Source of the DNA: Prevotella sp. | GTDB lineage: Bacteria > Bacteroidota > Bacteroidia > Bacteroidales > Bacteroidaceae | DNA: 35,971 nucleotides | Direction of reading: 5' to 3' | NCBI GenBank assembly: GCA_017518935.1 | Contig: JAFWTK010000317.1 | Span: 1 to 35,971, forward strand | Shown: piece after piece, positions 1 through 9,200 of the stretch | Layout: each line of letters begins with the position of its first letter | Position numbering within the stretch: position 1 is the first letter of the stretch | The notes under the pieces: generated by a model | The model's input: the letters and a program-made list of their open reading frames with translations, nothing else | What the model was told of the DNA's origin: nothing | The model's database searches: none | Translations under genes and position numbers: made by a program

Positions 1-2
1 CT

Positions 3-863
3 GACGGTATTTCCTGGTGTGTGGGTGAGGATATAGTCGGCGACGCTGACGAGGGTGTATTCCTCGCCGAACATCGTGCCATCCTCGCAGATAAAGGCGA
101 GGCGGTCTACGTCTGGATCTACCACGATACCAAGGTCGAAACCGCCTTTCTTCATCTTATCCATGATGCTCTGGAGGTTTTTCTCCAGTGGCTCAGGGTT
201 ATGTGCAAAGTCACCTGTGCAGTCGGCATTGAGAATCTCATAGTCGACACCGAGAGCCTTGAACAACCCGGGGAGGATGATACCGCCCACGGAGTTGATG
301 GTGTCCACGCAGACACGGAACTTACACTTCTTGACGGCCTCCACATCTGCCAGTTTTAACTGGAGCACGGAGTCGATATGGCGCTGATCAAAACTATTGT
401 CTTCTGTATATTTCCCCAGATGGTCTACATCTGCATAATCGAAATCCTCGCGGGCTGCAATGTCGAGCACCTCTGCACCTTCGGCTGCCGTCAGGAACTC
501 GCCCTCGTTATTGAGCAGTTTGAGGGCATTCCACTGGCGGGGATTGTGGGAAGCGGTGATGATGATGCCACCGTCGGCTCCTGCCATGCGGACGGCCAGT
601 TCAGTGGTCGGGGTGGTGGCATAGCCGATGTTGATGACATCGAAGCCCATGCCCATCAGGGTGCCGCATACCACATTCTTGACCATCTCGCCAGAAATGC
701 GTCCGTCGCGGCCCACGATGATCTTCCCGCAGTGTCCTGCTTTTTTCTTGATGAATGTGGCATAGGCGGTGGTGAACTTGACAATGTCTAGTGGGTTGAG
801 AGTATCACCTGTGCGTCCGCCAATGGTTCCGCGGATGCCTGAAATAGATTTAATAAGTGTCAT
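3..863 (-). CDS. glmM: Phosphoglucosamine mutase-type phosphohexomutase (3' end cut by window)
   Basis: Alpha-D-phosphohexomutase, most likely phosphoglucosamine mutase, which interconverts glucosamine-6-P and glucosamine-1-P for UDP-GlcNAc, peptidoglycan and LPS synthesis in the cytoplasm. My translation of the minus strand from the ATG at 863 gives 287 residues. The active phosphoserine loop TASHNP is at residues 103-108 (Ser105) and the Mg-binding loop DPDVDR is at 249-254. The N-terminus SISGIRGTIGG is typical of the Bacteroidota enzyme. The family is about 460 residues long, so roughly the last 175, including the phosphate-binding domain, lie beyond the left edge. It follows the DUF4827 gene by 26 bp and is probably co-transcribed with it. 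The specific substrate (glucosamine rather than mannose or glucose phosphate) is inferred from overall resemblance. Confidence 0.88.
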   Translation of the reverse strand, partial: MTLIKSISGIRGTIGGRTGDTLNPLDIVKFTTAYATFIKKKAGHCGKIIVGRDGRISGEMVKNVVCGTLMGMGFDVINIGYATTPTTELAVRMAGADGGIIITASHNPRQWNALKLLNNEGEFLTAAEGAEVLDIAAREDFDYADVDHLGKYTEDNSFDQRHIDSVLQLKLADVEAVKKCKFRVCVDTINSVGGIILPGLFKALGVDYEILNADCTGDFAHNPEPLEKNLQSIMDKMKKGGFDLGIVVDPDVDRLAFICEDGTMFGEEYTLVSVADYILTHTPGNTV

Positions 864-889
864 AAGGGTTCTAAATTACTAAAAAATCG

Positions 890-1525
890 TTATGCTTCTC
901 GCTGTAATGTAAGTTCATAATAATAGGGCGTCACGTTCTGGGTGGCCATCGTATGCCCCTGGCTATGGGGAACAATCAGGCGCACCTTTGCAATCTCATC
1001 ATCGTCATTTTGGGGGACTCCTACGTTGATATAGGTCAGGGGTACCAGCCAGCCGGCGGGGACTGCTGCACTGCCATAACAATAATACATGTTGTAAGCG
1101 ATGGCCTTGGTGAAGGAGGCGGTGAAGGTACCGCTAGTGCAACTGACACGCATAATGTCGGGACAGGCGGCGGCATAGAAGACATCCGTTTCCACCGCAA
1201 GCGTGTCCTTCATGATGTTATACTCCTTACAACGGCAGATTAGATTGGCTGTCTCGCCATTCTGTAACTTGGTGCCGCAACCCTGACGGACAATCTGCAT
1301 ATAGACGCCGCTCTTGTCGAGTTTGACGAATTCATTACGCGTCAGGTCTGTCTTATAGCCATTCTGATTGAATACATCTTCAGAGATGACCGTAATGCTG
1401 GAATCGGCAATGAACTTGTTGATGGCATTGCGCTCTTTTTCCTTCTGGTCGCCGTAGGTCTCGTAGTCATTGCAACTGGCAAAAACCACGATGGTTGCTA
1501 TTATGAGTAATAGAATCTTCTTCAT
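890..1525 (-). CDS. DUF4827-type lipoprotein
   Basis: Small secreted lipoprotein of 211 residues. Residues 1-18 form a lipoprotein signal peptide ending in a FASC lipobox, so Cys19 would be lipidated and the protein anchored in the envelope. The body resembles the DUF4827 family, which is restricted to Bacteroidota and which I recall as FKBP-like in fold. It has several cysteines but no catalytic motif that I recognise. The ATG at 1525 lies only 8 nt beyond a TATCTTTG promoter box (1534-1541 on this strand), so the leader would be a few nucleotides at most. glmM follows 26 bp downstream. The biochemical function is unknown. Family assignment is from memory of the sequence pattern. Confidence 0.75.
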   Translation of the reverse strand: MKKILLLIIATIVVFASCNDYETYGDQKEKERNAINKFIADSSITVISEDVFNQNGYKTDLTRNEFVKLDKSGVYMQIVRQGCGTKLQNGETANLICRCKEYNIMKDTLAVETDVFYAAACPDIMRVSCTSGTFTASFTKAIAYNMYYCYGSAAVPAGWLVPLTYINVGVPQNDDDEIAKVRLIVPHSQGHTMATQNVTPYYYELTLQREA

Positions 1526-1533
1526 ATCGGCTG

Positions 1534-1541
1534 CAAAGATA
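1534..1541 (-). promoter_or_regulatory. Bacteroidota -7 promoter box for the DUF4827-glmM operon
   Basis: TATCTTTG on the minus strand matches the Bacteroidota sigma consensus TAnnTTTG. An array of TTTTCAC-type heptads ends 9 nt upstream of it (in the direction of transcription). The start codon lies 8 nt downstream. Confidence 0.7.
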
Positions 1542-1550
1542 CGAAAAAAA

Positions 1551-1590
1551 GTGAAAAGTGAATAGTGAAAAGTGAATAATTTGCTACCGC
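1551..1590. repeat. Heptad repeat array plus shared 26-bp segment (copy 1)
   Basis: Four tandem 7-bp units, GTGAAAA, GTGAATA, GTGAAAA and GTGAATA, span 1551-1578 and are followed by ATTTGCTACCGC to 1590. The last 26 bp (1565-1590) are identical to 3648-3673. Read on the minus strand, the units are TTTTCAC/TATTCAC and lead straight into the promoter at 1534-1541. Confidence 0.85.
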
Positions 1591-1601
1591 CTTGTCTTTT
1601 T

Positions 1602-2639
1602 TTAACCTTTCAGAAGGTCGTCGAAGGCAATGATGGCACGCTTGACGGTCTCGATGGCCTCGTCGATAGTGCAGGTCAGACGACCGCCGGCAGCATTCAG
1701 GTGGCCGCCGCCGTTGAAGAACTGATCGGCCATCTGGTTACAGGGGAAATCATCGACGGAGCGCAGGCTGACCCAAACGAGCCGTTCCTTTTCCGTGTCT
1801 TCGCGTAGGGAGATAGAGAGGCGCAGTCCCTTAATCTGCTGGGGAATGTTTACTAATCCCTCGGCATCGCCCTTGAGGAAGTGAAAACGGCGGAGGTCTT
1901 CTTTCGTCAGCGCATAGTAGGACGCATTATACTCAGGGAGATAGACCAGTTTCTCGTACAGGACATAGCCCATCAGCCGCAGGCGGTTCTCGCTGTAATT
2001 ATGATAGACATTGCGATAGATTTTGTCCTTATTAATATGCTTGGTCAACAACAAGGAGATGATATAAAAGATCTCAGGTCGTGAGGAGGCAAAAGTAAAA
2101 CCGCCCGTATCAGTCATCATGCCGCAATAGATGGGGATGGCGAAGTGCTTGTCCAAACTATCGAATGCGCCCATCTGCCACACAATGCGGAACACAATCT
2201 CGCAGGTGCTGCAGGCTTCGGGGTGGGAGATGGTCAGGACTGTCGGCACATCCGGATTCAGGTGATGGTCAATCAGCACCCGCTTGGCCTGGGTGCTGAG
2301 CAGGATCTGCTGCATCTCATCGACGCGCGAAGGCGTGTTATAATCCAAGCAAAAGACGAGGTCGGCAATCTTCAGGAGCATGTCGCACTTCTCCCGATGC
2401 TTGTCATACCTTACAATTTTCTCTGTATTCGGCAGCCACAGCAGGAAGTCGGGGTACTGGTCGGGCACGATGACAGTCACCTCCTTGCCCAAGGTCCCTA
2501 AATAGGAGGCCCATGCCAAAGAGGAACCAATTGCATCGCCGTCAGGACTCTGATGACAGGTAATGATGATGTTCTGTGAGACAGAGATCAGATGGTTGAG
2601 TTGAGCCAACTGATCATCTGTCAGAATATCTATGTTCAT
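1602..2639 (-). CDS. DHH-family phosphoesterase (NrnA-like nanoRNase/pAp phosphatase)
   Basis: DHH/DHHA1 phosphoesterase of 345 residues. This family contains NrnA-type enzymes that degrade very short oligoribonucleotides and dephosphorylate 3'-phosphoadenosine 5'-phosphate using Mn2+. The first metal motif is CHQSPDGDAIGSS at residues 28-40. The signature Asp-His-His occurs in LIDHHLN near residue 122. A further metal-site Asp lies in MMTDTGGF, and the DHHA1 domain carries GGGHLNAAGG near residue 310. I chose the ATG at 2639 because it overlaps the upstream stop codon as TGATG, which implies translational coupling to the nucleotidyltransferase gene. The exact substrate cannot be fixed from sequence, since DHH proteins also include other phosphodiesterases. 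Confidence 0.88.
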   Translation of the reverse strand: MNIDILTDDQLAQLNHLISVSQNIIITCHQSPDGDAIGSSLAWASYLGTLGKEVTVIVPDQYPDFLLWLPNTEKIVRYDKHREKCDMLLKIADLVFCLDYNTPSRVDEMQQILLSTQAKRVLIDHHLNPDVPTVLTISHPEACSTCEIVFRIVWQMGAFDSLDKHFAIPIYCGMMTDTGGFTFASSRPEIFYIISLLLTKHINKDKIYRNVYHNYSENRLRLMGYVLYEKLVYLPEYNASYYALTKEDLRRFHFLKGDAEGLVNIPQQIKGLRLSISLREDTEKERLVWVSLRSVDDFPCNQMADQFFNGGGHLNAAGGRLTCTIDEAIETVKRAIIAFDDLLKG

Positions 2640-3580
2640 CAAAACAGTTTATTAGGATAAACACCCTCATCGACGAGTTTCTGGATACGAGCCACCGTCG
2701 ATTCACGGTCGGCTGCATAGGTCACACCGAACCACTTACTGGTGGTGTCGAGTACCTCTACAGTAGCAGTGCCTTCAGTGATGAGTTTGTTCACCATCAA
2801 TGGGATAAAGAACTCGGCCTTCAGGTTCTCCATGTTCTTTGGATCGCTCAGGAACTCCTTGAAGTAGGTCTCGCTGTACTCGAAGTAGTCTGGCGTGAAT
2901 CCCCACATATTCATGGAAACGGGAGTGTTGTCGTCGACGACAACCCACTGGCCCTGCTCGTCCTTATAGCGGATGGGCTCGTTGGCAGCACCGGTATTGG
3001 AACCGTCGGCAGCACAGCGAACAATCTCCGTGCGCTCCACGACGGTGGTGAGGTGGTTCTTCTCGTTGGTAGAGCAGACGCCACGGGCAACTGTACCGTT
3101 TTCGGAGAGGGTGTTACCCACGCGGAAACCCACCATCGCATACTGGTTCCTGGCACCCTCAGGCAGTTCGGAGAGATATTTGCCAATCACCATGAAGGCG
3201 TCGCGGTTGTAGAAATCGTCGCAGTTGATGACACAGAACGGCTCCTTGATAACATCCTTACCCATCAGTACGGCGTGGTTAGTACCCCAGGGCTTCTGGC
3301 GACCTTCTGGCACGCTGAAGCCTTCTGGTAGGGCATCCAGTCCTTGGAAACAGAGTTCGCAGGGGATATGTCCCTCGTATTTGGCGAGAATCTGCGTACG
3401 GAACTGCTCTTCGAAGTCCTTGCGGATGACCCATACAATCTTGCCGAATCCTGCCTGGATGGCATCGTAGATACTATAGTCCATGATGGTCTCCCCGTTG
3501 GGACCCAGACCGTCGAGTTGTTTCAATCCTCCATAGCGGCTTCCCATGCCTGCTGCTAACAAAAATAATGTCGGTTTCAT
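2639..3580 (-). CDS. Sugar-phosphate nucleotidyltransferase family protein
   Basis: Cytoplasmic NTP-transferase domain protein of 313 residues. The nucleotide-binding signature LAAGMGSRYGGLKQL spans residues 8-22, and the metal-binding acidic pair is in CDDFYNRD near residue 120. This fold transfers nucleotidyl groups to sugar 1-phosphates or other phosphorylated alcohols, but nothing here reveals the acceptor. Its stop overlaps the DHH gene start, so the two form one operon. The ATG at 3580 is preceded by a TACCTTTG promoter box at 3616-3623, giving a leader of roughly 30 nt. The sugar-activating role is a family-level inference. No adjacent sugar-modifying gene helps narrow it. Confidence 0.82.
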   Translation of the reverse strand: MKPTLFLLAAGMGSRYGGLKQLDGLGPNGETIMDYSIYDAIQAGFGKIVWVIRKDFEEQFRTQILAKYEGHIPCELCFQGLDALPEGFSVPEGRQKPWGTNHAVLMGKDVIKEPFCVINCDDFYNRDAFMVIGKYLSELPEGARNQYAMVGFRVGNTLSENGTVARGVCSTNEKNHLTTVVERTEIVRCAADGSNTGAANEPIRYKDEQGQWVVVDDNTPVSMNMWGFTPDYFEYSETYFKEFLSDPKNMENLKAEFFIPLMVNKLITEGTATVEVLDTTSKWFGVTYAADRESTVARIQKLVDEGVYPNKLF

Positions 3581-3615
3581 AAGCCAAAATAAAAAGAAAT
3601 TTGAAAATCTGCGTG

Positions 3616-3623
3616 CAAAGGTA
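3616..3623 (-). promoter_or_regulatory. Bacteroidota -7 promoter box for the nucleotidyltransferase-DHH operon
   Basis: TACCTTTG (then CACG) on the minus strand matches TAnnTTTG. The last TTTTCAC unit of a heptad array ends 10 nt upstream of it. Confidence 0.75.
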
Positions 3624-3633
3624 CATTTTTTTA

Positions 3634-3712
3634 GTGAAAAGTGAAAAGTGAAAAGTGAATAATTTGCTACCGCTCTACATTTATTAACTATTCACTTTTC
3701 ATTATTCACTAT
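3634..3712. repeat. Inverted pair of heptad arrays (copy 2 plus mirror copy)
   Basis: The left arm has four units, GTGAAAA three times then GTGAATA, at 3634-3661, followed by ATTTGCTACCGC to 3673. The right arm, 3689-3710, carries the reverse orientation (TATTCACTTTTCAT then TATTCACT). Bases 3648-3661 can pair with 3689-3702 at 13 of 14 positions around a 27-nt loop. The right arm ends within 3 bp of the tamL stop codon, so the structure fills the tamL/nucleotidyltransferase gap. Confidence 0.8.
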
Positions 3713-6145
3713 TTAGAACGGATAGCCGATGGCGAAGTGGAGCGTCTGGGCATCCTTGAAACTGTCGACATTGAAATAGCCCGACTTCGAGGTCTCGTAC
3801 GGACAGTGGAGGGCGATACCCCAGTCGAGTCGGATGACCAGGAATCCGAGATTATAACGCAGGCCGATACCTGTGCCGAGGGCCGTCTGCCAGAACATGC
3901 GCTTGAGTCGGAAGGAACTTTCCAGATAGAGCCTGTTGAGTTCATCCATGAATCCCTGCGAAACTGCGTCAAGTTCATCGTAATTGGAAGGCATTTCGAA
4001 ATCCCTGCGGTTCCATACATTGCCCGCATCGAGGAAGATGGCTCCATTGAGGTTGCCAAAGAGATTGGTTCGGTATTCGAGATTGGCCACGAATTTGATG
4101 TCGCCGTTTTGCATCAGGTAGGCTCCCTGACGGGTAGTCAACCTCCCGTCGAAGGCTCCAGGTCCTATTTCGCGCACACCGAAAGCTCTCACACTGTTGG
4201 CTCCCCCGGCATAGAAACTCTCACTATAAGGGATGTCATTGCTGTTACCATAACTATAGATAATGCCTCCGTTGACATGACCCACCAGTTGACTCGACGA
4301 TGAAAGATTCCAGGTCTTCGTGAAATCTGTCTCGAACCGCAGGAACTGCGAGTAGGGGGTCTTGAAGAGTGTCTTGTTCTTCTCATAGAACGAATGACCG
4401 GCGAGCAAGTCCCACATCGACACCAGGTTGCCCGACTCCTCGATGGTGGTCTCCCAGCGGATGGGGTTGCGCAGGGTGGCAGGGCTGGTGTAGGTATAGG
4501 TATAGCGCATCTTGGGAATGAAATGGTCTTCCATCGTCGCCATGAGGTAGGGGTTTCTATTCACGATGGTGTCGAACAGGTCAGTATGACTGTTCATGTA
4601 CTGGTATTTCAGTGTCAACGGCGAGAACTCGTGGCGACTGGAGGCGGTGGGCTGCCAGCGGTAGGTCCATTCACCGGTGACAATGTGCATCTTATAGTAC
4701 TGTGGGCGGCGAATCACATCCATCGACACCTTGGCATAGGTTGTTGGAGCGGCATAGAAACGTCTGCGCCTGGGGCGTCTGTCGCCGTCGCGCCGTCTTG
4801 GTTCATTGTTGTAAAAAGGTGCGACGATACGTGGGAACTCTATCGATGCATCTGCACCATACTGGTAACTGCTCATGTCCGATCCGCCATTCGTTTGCCA
4901 TTCATAGGCACCATGCAGGTTGATGTCGATTTTCTCTCCTCCTCGGAAGGCATTGAGTTTTGTGAAACCAATCTTTGTTTCCGGTCCATAGCGCCCACTG
5001 GTGCGCCCGATGAAATTCGTCTCGATGTAAAAGTCGTAGGGTTTGTCGAACACACAGTTCAGGCGGAGGTCGAGGGTGTCTGTCCCTGGCCTGGGCATAA
5101 ACTGGAAATCGGTGGTGCTGAATACACCTGTGGCATTGATCTTGCTGATGGACTCCTGGTGCCTTTCGTAGGAATAGGGCTGGCGGGAGCGCAGTCGCAT
5201 GTTCCTCAATATCACATTGGGACGGATGGGAGGGCGCTTGCCGTTGAAGTGAATAGTGGAATTGCGACGCATGAGTGAGTCCGTCATTTGTTCGCGCATC
5301 GTCTTGCGTAACTGCACGTCGATACGTCCGATATACCATTTGTGGAGTGCCTCGTCAGGGACACCCTCGGCCAGTTGGAAACGGAGTTGCGACTTGTTGG
5401 CTACGGCTACGGTGTCGGCCAGATAAGAGGCATAACTCGAATTGTAATAATAGTAGCCGTTGTTGCGCAACAGTGTATTGACACGGCTGCGCTCCCCATC
5501 GAGGGCTCCTACGCTAAAGGCACGGCCTGACTGGATGAGGCTCTCCTGACTGGTGGAGTCGATGAGTTGTTGGATGGTGTCAGGGAAGTTGACGTAGGCC
5601 ACTGAGTCGAGTGTGAAGAGGGAGTCGAGCTTGACGGAATAGCGAATTTTGCTTTTCTTGGGATTTTTCTGTGGAAGGATCTCATAGCCTACATCCCCTC
5701 GGAAATAGCCGTTGTTGCGAAGCACACTCTTGGCCACAGAGGCACGCAGGGTGGGATTCACCTGACTCATCAGCACGGGGGGCTTGCCAAACGACTTGGT
5801 CATCCATTTGGCAAATTTGCTTTCTTTCTTCGAGAAATGGTTGTAGACCCACAGGTGCCAAGACCAGGGCACGCTGTAATAACTGCTGCCGAAGAGTGAA
5901 CCGTTGGGCTCTGTGGCGAGGGCTGCCTCCAACTCCAACTTTGTGTTTTCGAGGTGGGTGGCGAAACTGTCCTTCCGCTCGTCTAAATACTGAATCTTCT
6001 TCAGTCCAGTGAAGAGTTGGTCGTCTTCTGGGATGTTCTTCGTCATCGAACAGGAAGAAAGGAGGTAGATAGAGGTCGTTAGAAGGAGGTAGAAAGAGAT
6101 AGAGGACAATTGTTTTGTTACAGACCATTTTCGCCTGCATGTCAT
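3713..6145 (-). CDS. tamL: TamL, lipoprotein Omp85/BamA-family outer membrane protein
   Basis: Omp85-superfamily protein of 810 residues, the TamA-like partner of TamB in Bacteroidota. Residues 1-31 are a signal peptide ending in LLSSC, so Cys32 should be lipidated; this lipid anchor is the hallmark of TamL. POTRA-like segments follow, then a C-terminal 16-strand-type barrel with GGANSVRAFG (the Omp85 loop-6 region, VRAFG variant of VRGY) and a terminal strand ending in IGYPF. TamA/TamB systems are thought to help lipid transport or insertion of outer-membrane proteins. The gene directly follows tamB. The start is uncertain: a GTG at 6241 and an ATG at 6196 are also in frame, but the ATG at 6145 gives a normal signal peptide. 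The sequence encoding the signal is low-complexity and internally duplicated. Confidence 0.85.
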   Translation of the reverse strand: MTCRRKWSVTKQLSSISFYLLLTTSIYLLSSCSMTKNIPEDDQLFTGLKKIQYLDERKDSFATHLENTKLELEAALATEPNGSLFGSSYYSVPWSWHLWVYNHFSKKESKFAKWMTKSFGKPPVLMSQVNPTLRASVAKSVLRNNGYFRGDVGYEILPQKNPKKSKIRYSVKLDSLFTLDSVAYVNFPDTIQQLIDSTSQESLIQSGRAFSVGALDGERSRVNTLLRNNGYYYYNSSYASYLADTVAVANKSQLRFQLAEGVPDEALHKWYIGRIDVQLRKTMREQMTDSLMRRNSTIHFNGKRPPIRPNVILRNMRLRSRQPYSYERHQESISKINATGVFSTTDFQFMPRPGTDTLDLRLNCVFDKPYDFYIETNFIGRTSGRYGPETKIGFTKLNAFRGGEKIDINLHGAYEWQTNGGSDMSSYQYGADASIEFPRIVAPFYNNEPRRRDGDRRPRRRRFYAAPTTYAKVSMDVIRRPQYYKMHIVTGEWTYRWQPTASSRHEFSPLTLKYQYMNSHTDLFDTIVNRNPYLMATMEDHFIPKMRYTYTYTSPATLRNPIRWETTIEESGNLVSMWDLLAGHSFYEKNKTLFKTPYSQFLRFETDFTKTWNLSSSSQLVGHVNGGIIYSYGNSNDIPYSESFYAGGANSVRAFGVREIGPGAFDGRLTTRQGAYLMQNGDIKFVANLEYRTNLFGNLNGAIFLDAGNVWNRRDFEMPSNYDELDAVSQGFMDELNRLYLESSFRLKRMFWQTALGTGIGLRYNLGFLVIRLDWGIALHCPYETSKSGYFNVDSFKDAQTLHFAIGYPF

Positions 6146-6205
6146 TCGTCTTTTATCTTCCTTTATCTCCCTATATCTTCTTTTGACTTCTTTCATTTCT
6201 CTATC
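6050..6205. repeat. Low-complexity purine/pyrimidine repeats over the tamL start
   Basis: On the plus strand 6052-6106 is a purine run with two related blocks, AGGAGGTAGATAGAGG and AGGAGGTAGAAAGAGATAGAGG-like. Positions 6150-6205 are the opposite, a pyrimidine run with TATCTTCCTTTATCTCC words. The two halves are loosely inverted relative to each other. The segment encodes the tamL signal peptide and its upstream reading frame, which is why the start codon is hard to place. Confidence 0.6.
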
Positions 6206-9200
6206 TGTTTTGTTGGATTGAGTCGGTTCGTACACTGTCACGTAGCTGCATTATGGATGACTGTCGCATAGGTATTGGCTGCTGTTCCTTCTTCCAGAAA
6301 CGGAAAATATCCCAGAAATTATCCAGTTCACGCCGCCAGAGGAAGCCCACGCCGTACTCTCCTGTATAGCCTTCGAGCCAGTCGTAGACATTCTGGTTGT
6401 AGAAGAGTTTCAGGTTCTGCGTCGCATTCTGGTTCAGACGATATTCCATCGTGACATTGTCGAAGAACGAGTTGTTCTGTCCCATAGCGACATCATTCCC
6501 TGACGACACCTTGCCGCCAATCTGAATCTTCAAGCGGTTGTTCCACAGGCGCTTGGCAAACTTGAACGAGTAGTCTGTGTGCATGGAACCGGAGGCATCA
6601 GTACTGTTGTCAATGCCCACGCTGAGATCGAGGGTCTTGAAGGCAGAGCCGGCAATGTTGTTGATCTCACTCTGGAGGAAGGTGCTCAGGGCTGAATTCA
6701 TCGAGAAATTGCTGGTGTTGCCGTCAGCGAGATACATGCCTGTTGTCAGCATAGTGACGGCAATCTTTCCCCGTTCCTCCTTCGACATCGTAGCCAACTC
6801 GCCGCTGATGCTCTGATCCTCAGGTGCCTCGATGATGAACTCCAGTCCCATGTCGTTGAGTGTCTTGGTGATGATCACGCCACAGTCGAAGGCCACGCTG
6901 CGAGTGGCTCCGCCTTCATTGGAGACAGTGGCTTTGGTACGCTCTGTGGCCGTGATGTTCAGGCGTGGGTTCATGGGGTCGCCCGTAAACTCCACATAAC
7001 TGCCGTCCTTGATGGTGAAGGTCTTCAGCGGAATCACTGGCAATGAGTACTTCATCTCGCCGTTGGAGAGTGTATAGCGTCCTCTCAGGTCAATGCCTTC
7101 TGAATTGTACTTCATACGCAGGTCACCACCTCCCATCAGGTCGATGTAGTTTGTCTGGTCGATGTTCAGGTTACAGATGATGTGCGCTCCCTGCGAGACA
7201 TTGATGTTCAGGTCCGCCTCGAAACCAGTGGGTGTGGGGCGCGTCACCACCACCTGTGTGGTGTCGCTGAAATCCGTGAATTTCACCAACTCATCCAGTC
7301 TGTTGTCGGTGGAGAGTGGTGAGTCGAGCAGCATATAGGTCATATCCGTTGAGCCCAGCACATCCAGACGCCCTCTCATATTCATCTGTTCCACCGGGCC
7401 TTGCAAACGGGCAAAGAAGTTGACGTACGCCTTGCCGAAGGCGATGGATTTGTCTTCTTGTTTTGCGTTGATGAGCAACAGGTTACGGGCACGCATCTGC
7501 AGGTTGGTTGTGATGTGGTCTGTATCCGAGAAGTCCACGTCGCCCATCATCACGAGTGGCTCGTCATTGTAGGCATAGAGTCCGAAGTTCTCTAACAGCA
7601 GATGTGAGCCCACCACGCGTACAGGGTCGTTGTCGAAGCGCATCCTGACGCCATAGGGCTGGCTCACGAGATAGGCGTCTTCCACATAGATTTCCCCATC
7701 CACTTGTGGATGGGTGGTTGTGCCTTTGATGGTCAGTTCTCCCTCACCGTAGCCTTCAAGACCTACCAGTTGGTCTGGCACGAAACCATTGGCTATCGAC
7801 AGCGGGAAGCGCGTCATCGTAAAGAAGGCATCAATTTGTCCGTCGCCTTTGTAGGTACCGCTCAGCAGTCCGAATTCCTCGTCGTCGAGCATCAGACGGG
7901 CCTCTATGGCATGGGTATCATCCTCTTTCATCAGATAGACCAACTCCGTGCTGATGTTGCCGATGGGCGAGCCTTCGTAGGTCATGTTCTGTACGGCCAT
8001 ATCTGAGGCTACGGAAATATGGGCGTCTTGGTCTTGCAGGATGTGGTAGTCGCCTTGCAGGTACCCAGTGATACGTGGCATATAGGGCAGCACGGATGTC
8101 AGTTCTCCCAGGTCTAAGTGGTTGATACTGACGGTCAGATCCTGCAGCATCGTGGAGTCCTGGTTCTCCGTATAGATTTTCAGACCCGTCTTGTCGTCGG
8201 CTATAAGGTCTACCTTCGCCTGTATTCTGCCCAAGCCCTGTCTGCCCTTCGTACGGGTCAGGAAGATGTAGTTGTCTTTGTTCAGGTTGAATTCCTTGTA
8301 GCCGATGGTGGGACGTTCTGGCATCAGTTTGAAGCGGATGCCTTCTGCCTCCATCTCTGCTGTGGTTCCCAGACGGATACCCATTTTGTCGTTAGCATCG
8401 TAATAGCGCAAGCCTACCAGTACCCCATGCTCGTGCAGGTGTCCGTCGAAGAGGGCATTGAACACGAACTGCGGGTTCTTCTTGTTGTTGCGCACCTGTC
8501 CCTGATAGGTCAGTCGTTCGCCTTTCTGCGTCAGGTTCAATCGGAAGGTGTCTATCCGCGTACTGTCATAGACGAGCGAGTAGAGGTAACTCTTGCCGTT
8601 GATACCTGTCATGGGTGATGTGTTGAGGTCTAAGAACAGTTCCTTGAAATTGATGTTATTTGCTTTCAGGAAGTTGGCTAGGGGATTGTCACGCTTACTC
8701 TCCACATGCACTTTCATGGTGGGTAGCAGGCGTGTGATGGCTGGCTGGTCGATGATCTTCTGCTCAAACTGGCCCATGACGGAGTCACTGAGTACTGACA
8801 TCTGTCGGAGCACTTTCTCATAGCCTCCGCTGGCATCGAGTTTCACGATGAGGTCGCCGCTCTGGGCGCGCAGATAGGTGGTGTCGCTATTCGTCACGAG
8901 GTGCAGTCCGAGGTCGTCAGGATGGAAGAGGTTCTTCTCGGTGGCGATGTAGAGGTCGCCTAACAGCCCTGTGACGGTATGGCTCTGCTTGAAGTCGGAG
9001 TGCACGTCCACATGTCCGCACAGTCCGATGGTTAGGGGCTTGTCCAGCAGTCGCATCTCGTAGAGGTCGGCCTTGGCGAGGTCGGCGCTGATGGTGCCTT
9101 GTAGTTTCTTGGTGTCGAGCAGGGCATCAATGCCTATGGAACCGTCGAAGAGTTCGTTATGTCCTTCCAGTGTGGCCTGTCCGCGTCCGTTTTGGAGGTT

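Noticed and set aside
4394..5278. 294-residue plus-strand reading frame opposite tamL
   Set aside because: Antisense shadow of the barrel region, with no signal peptide or known motif.
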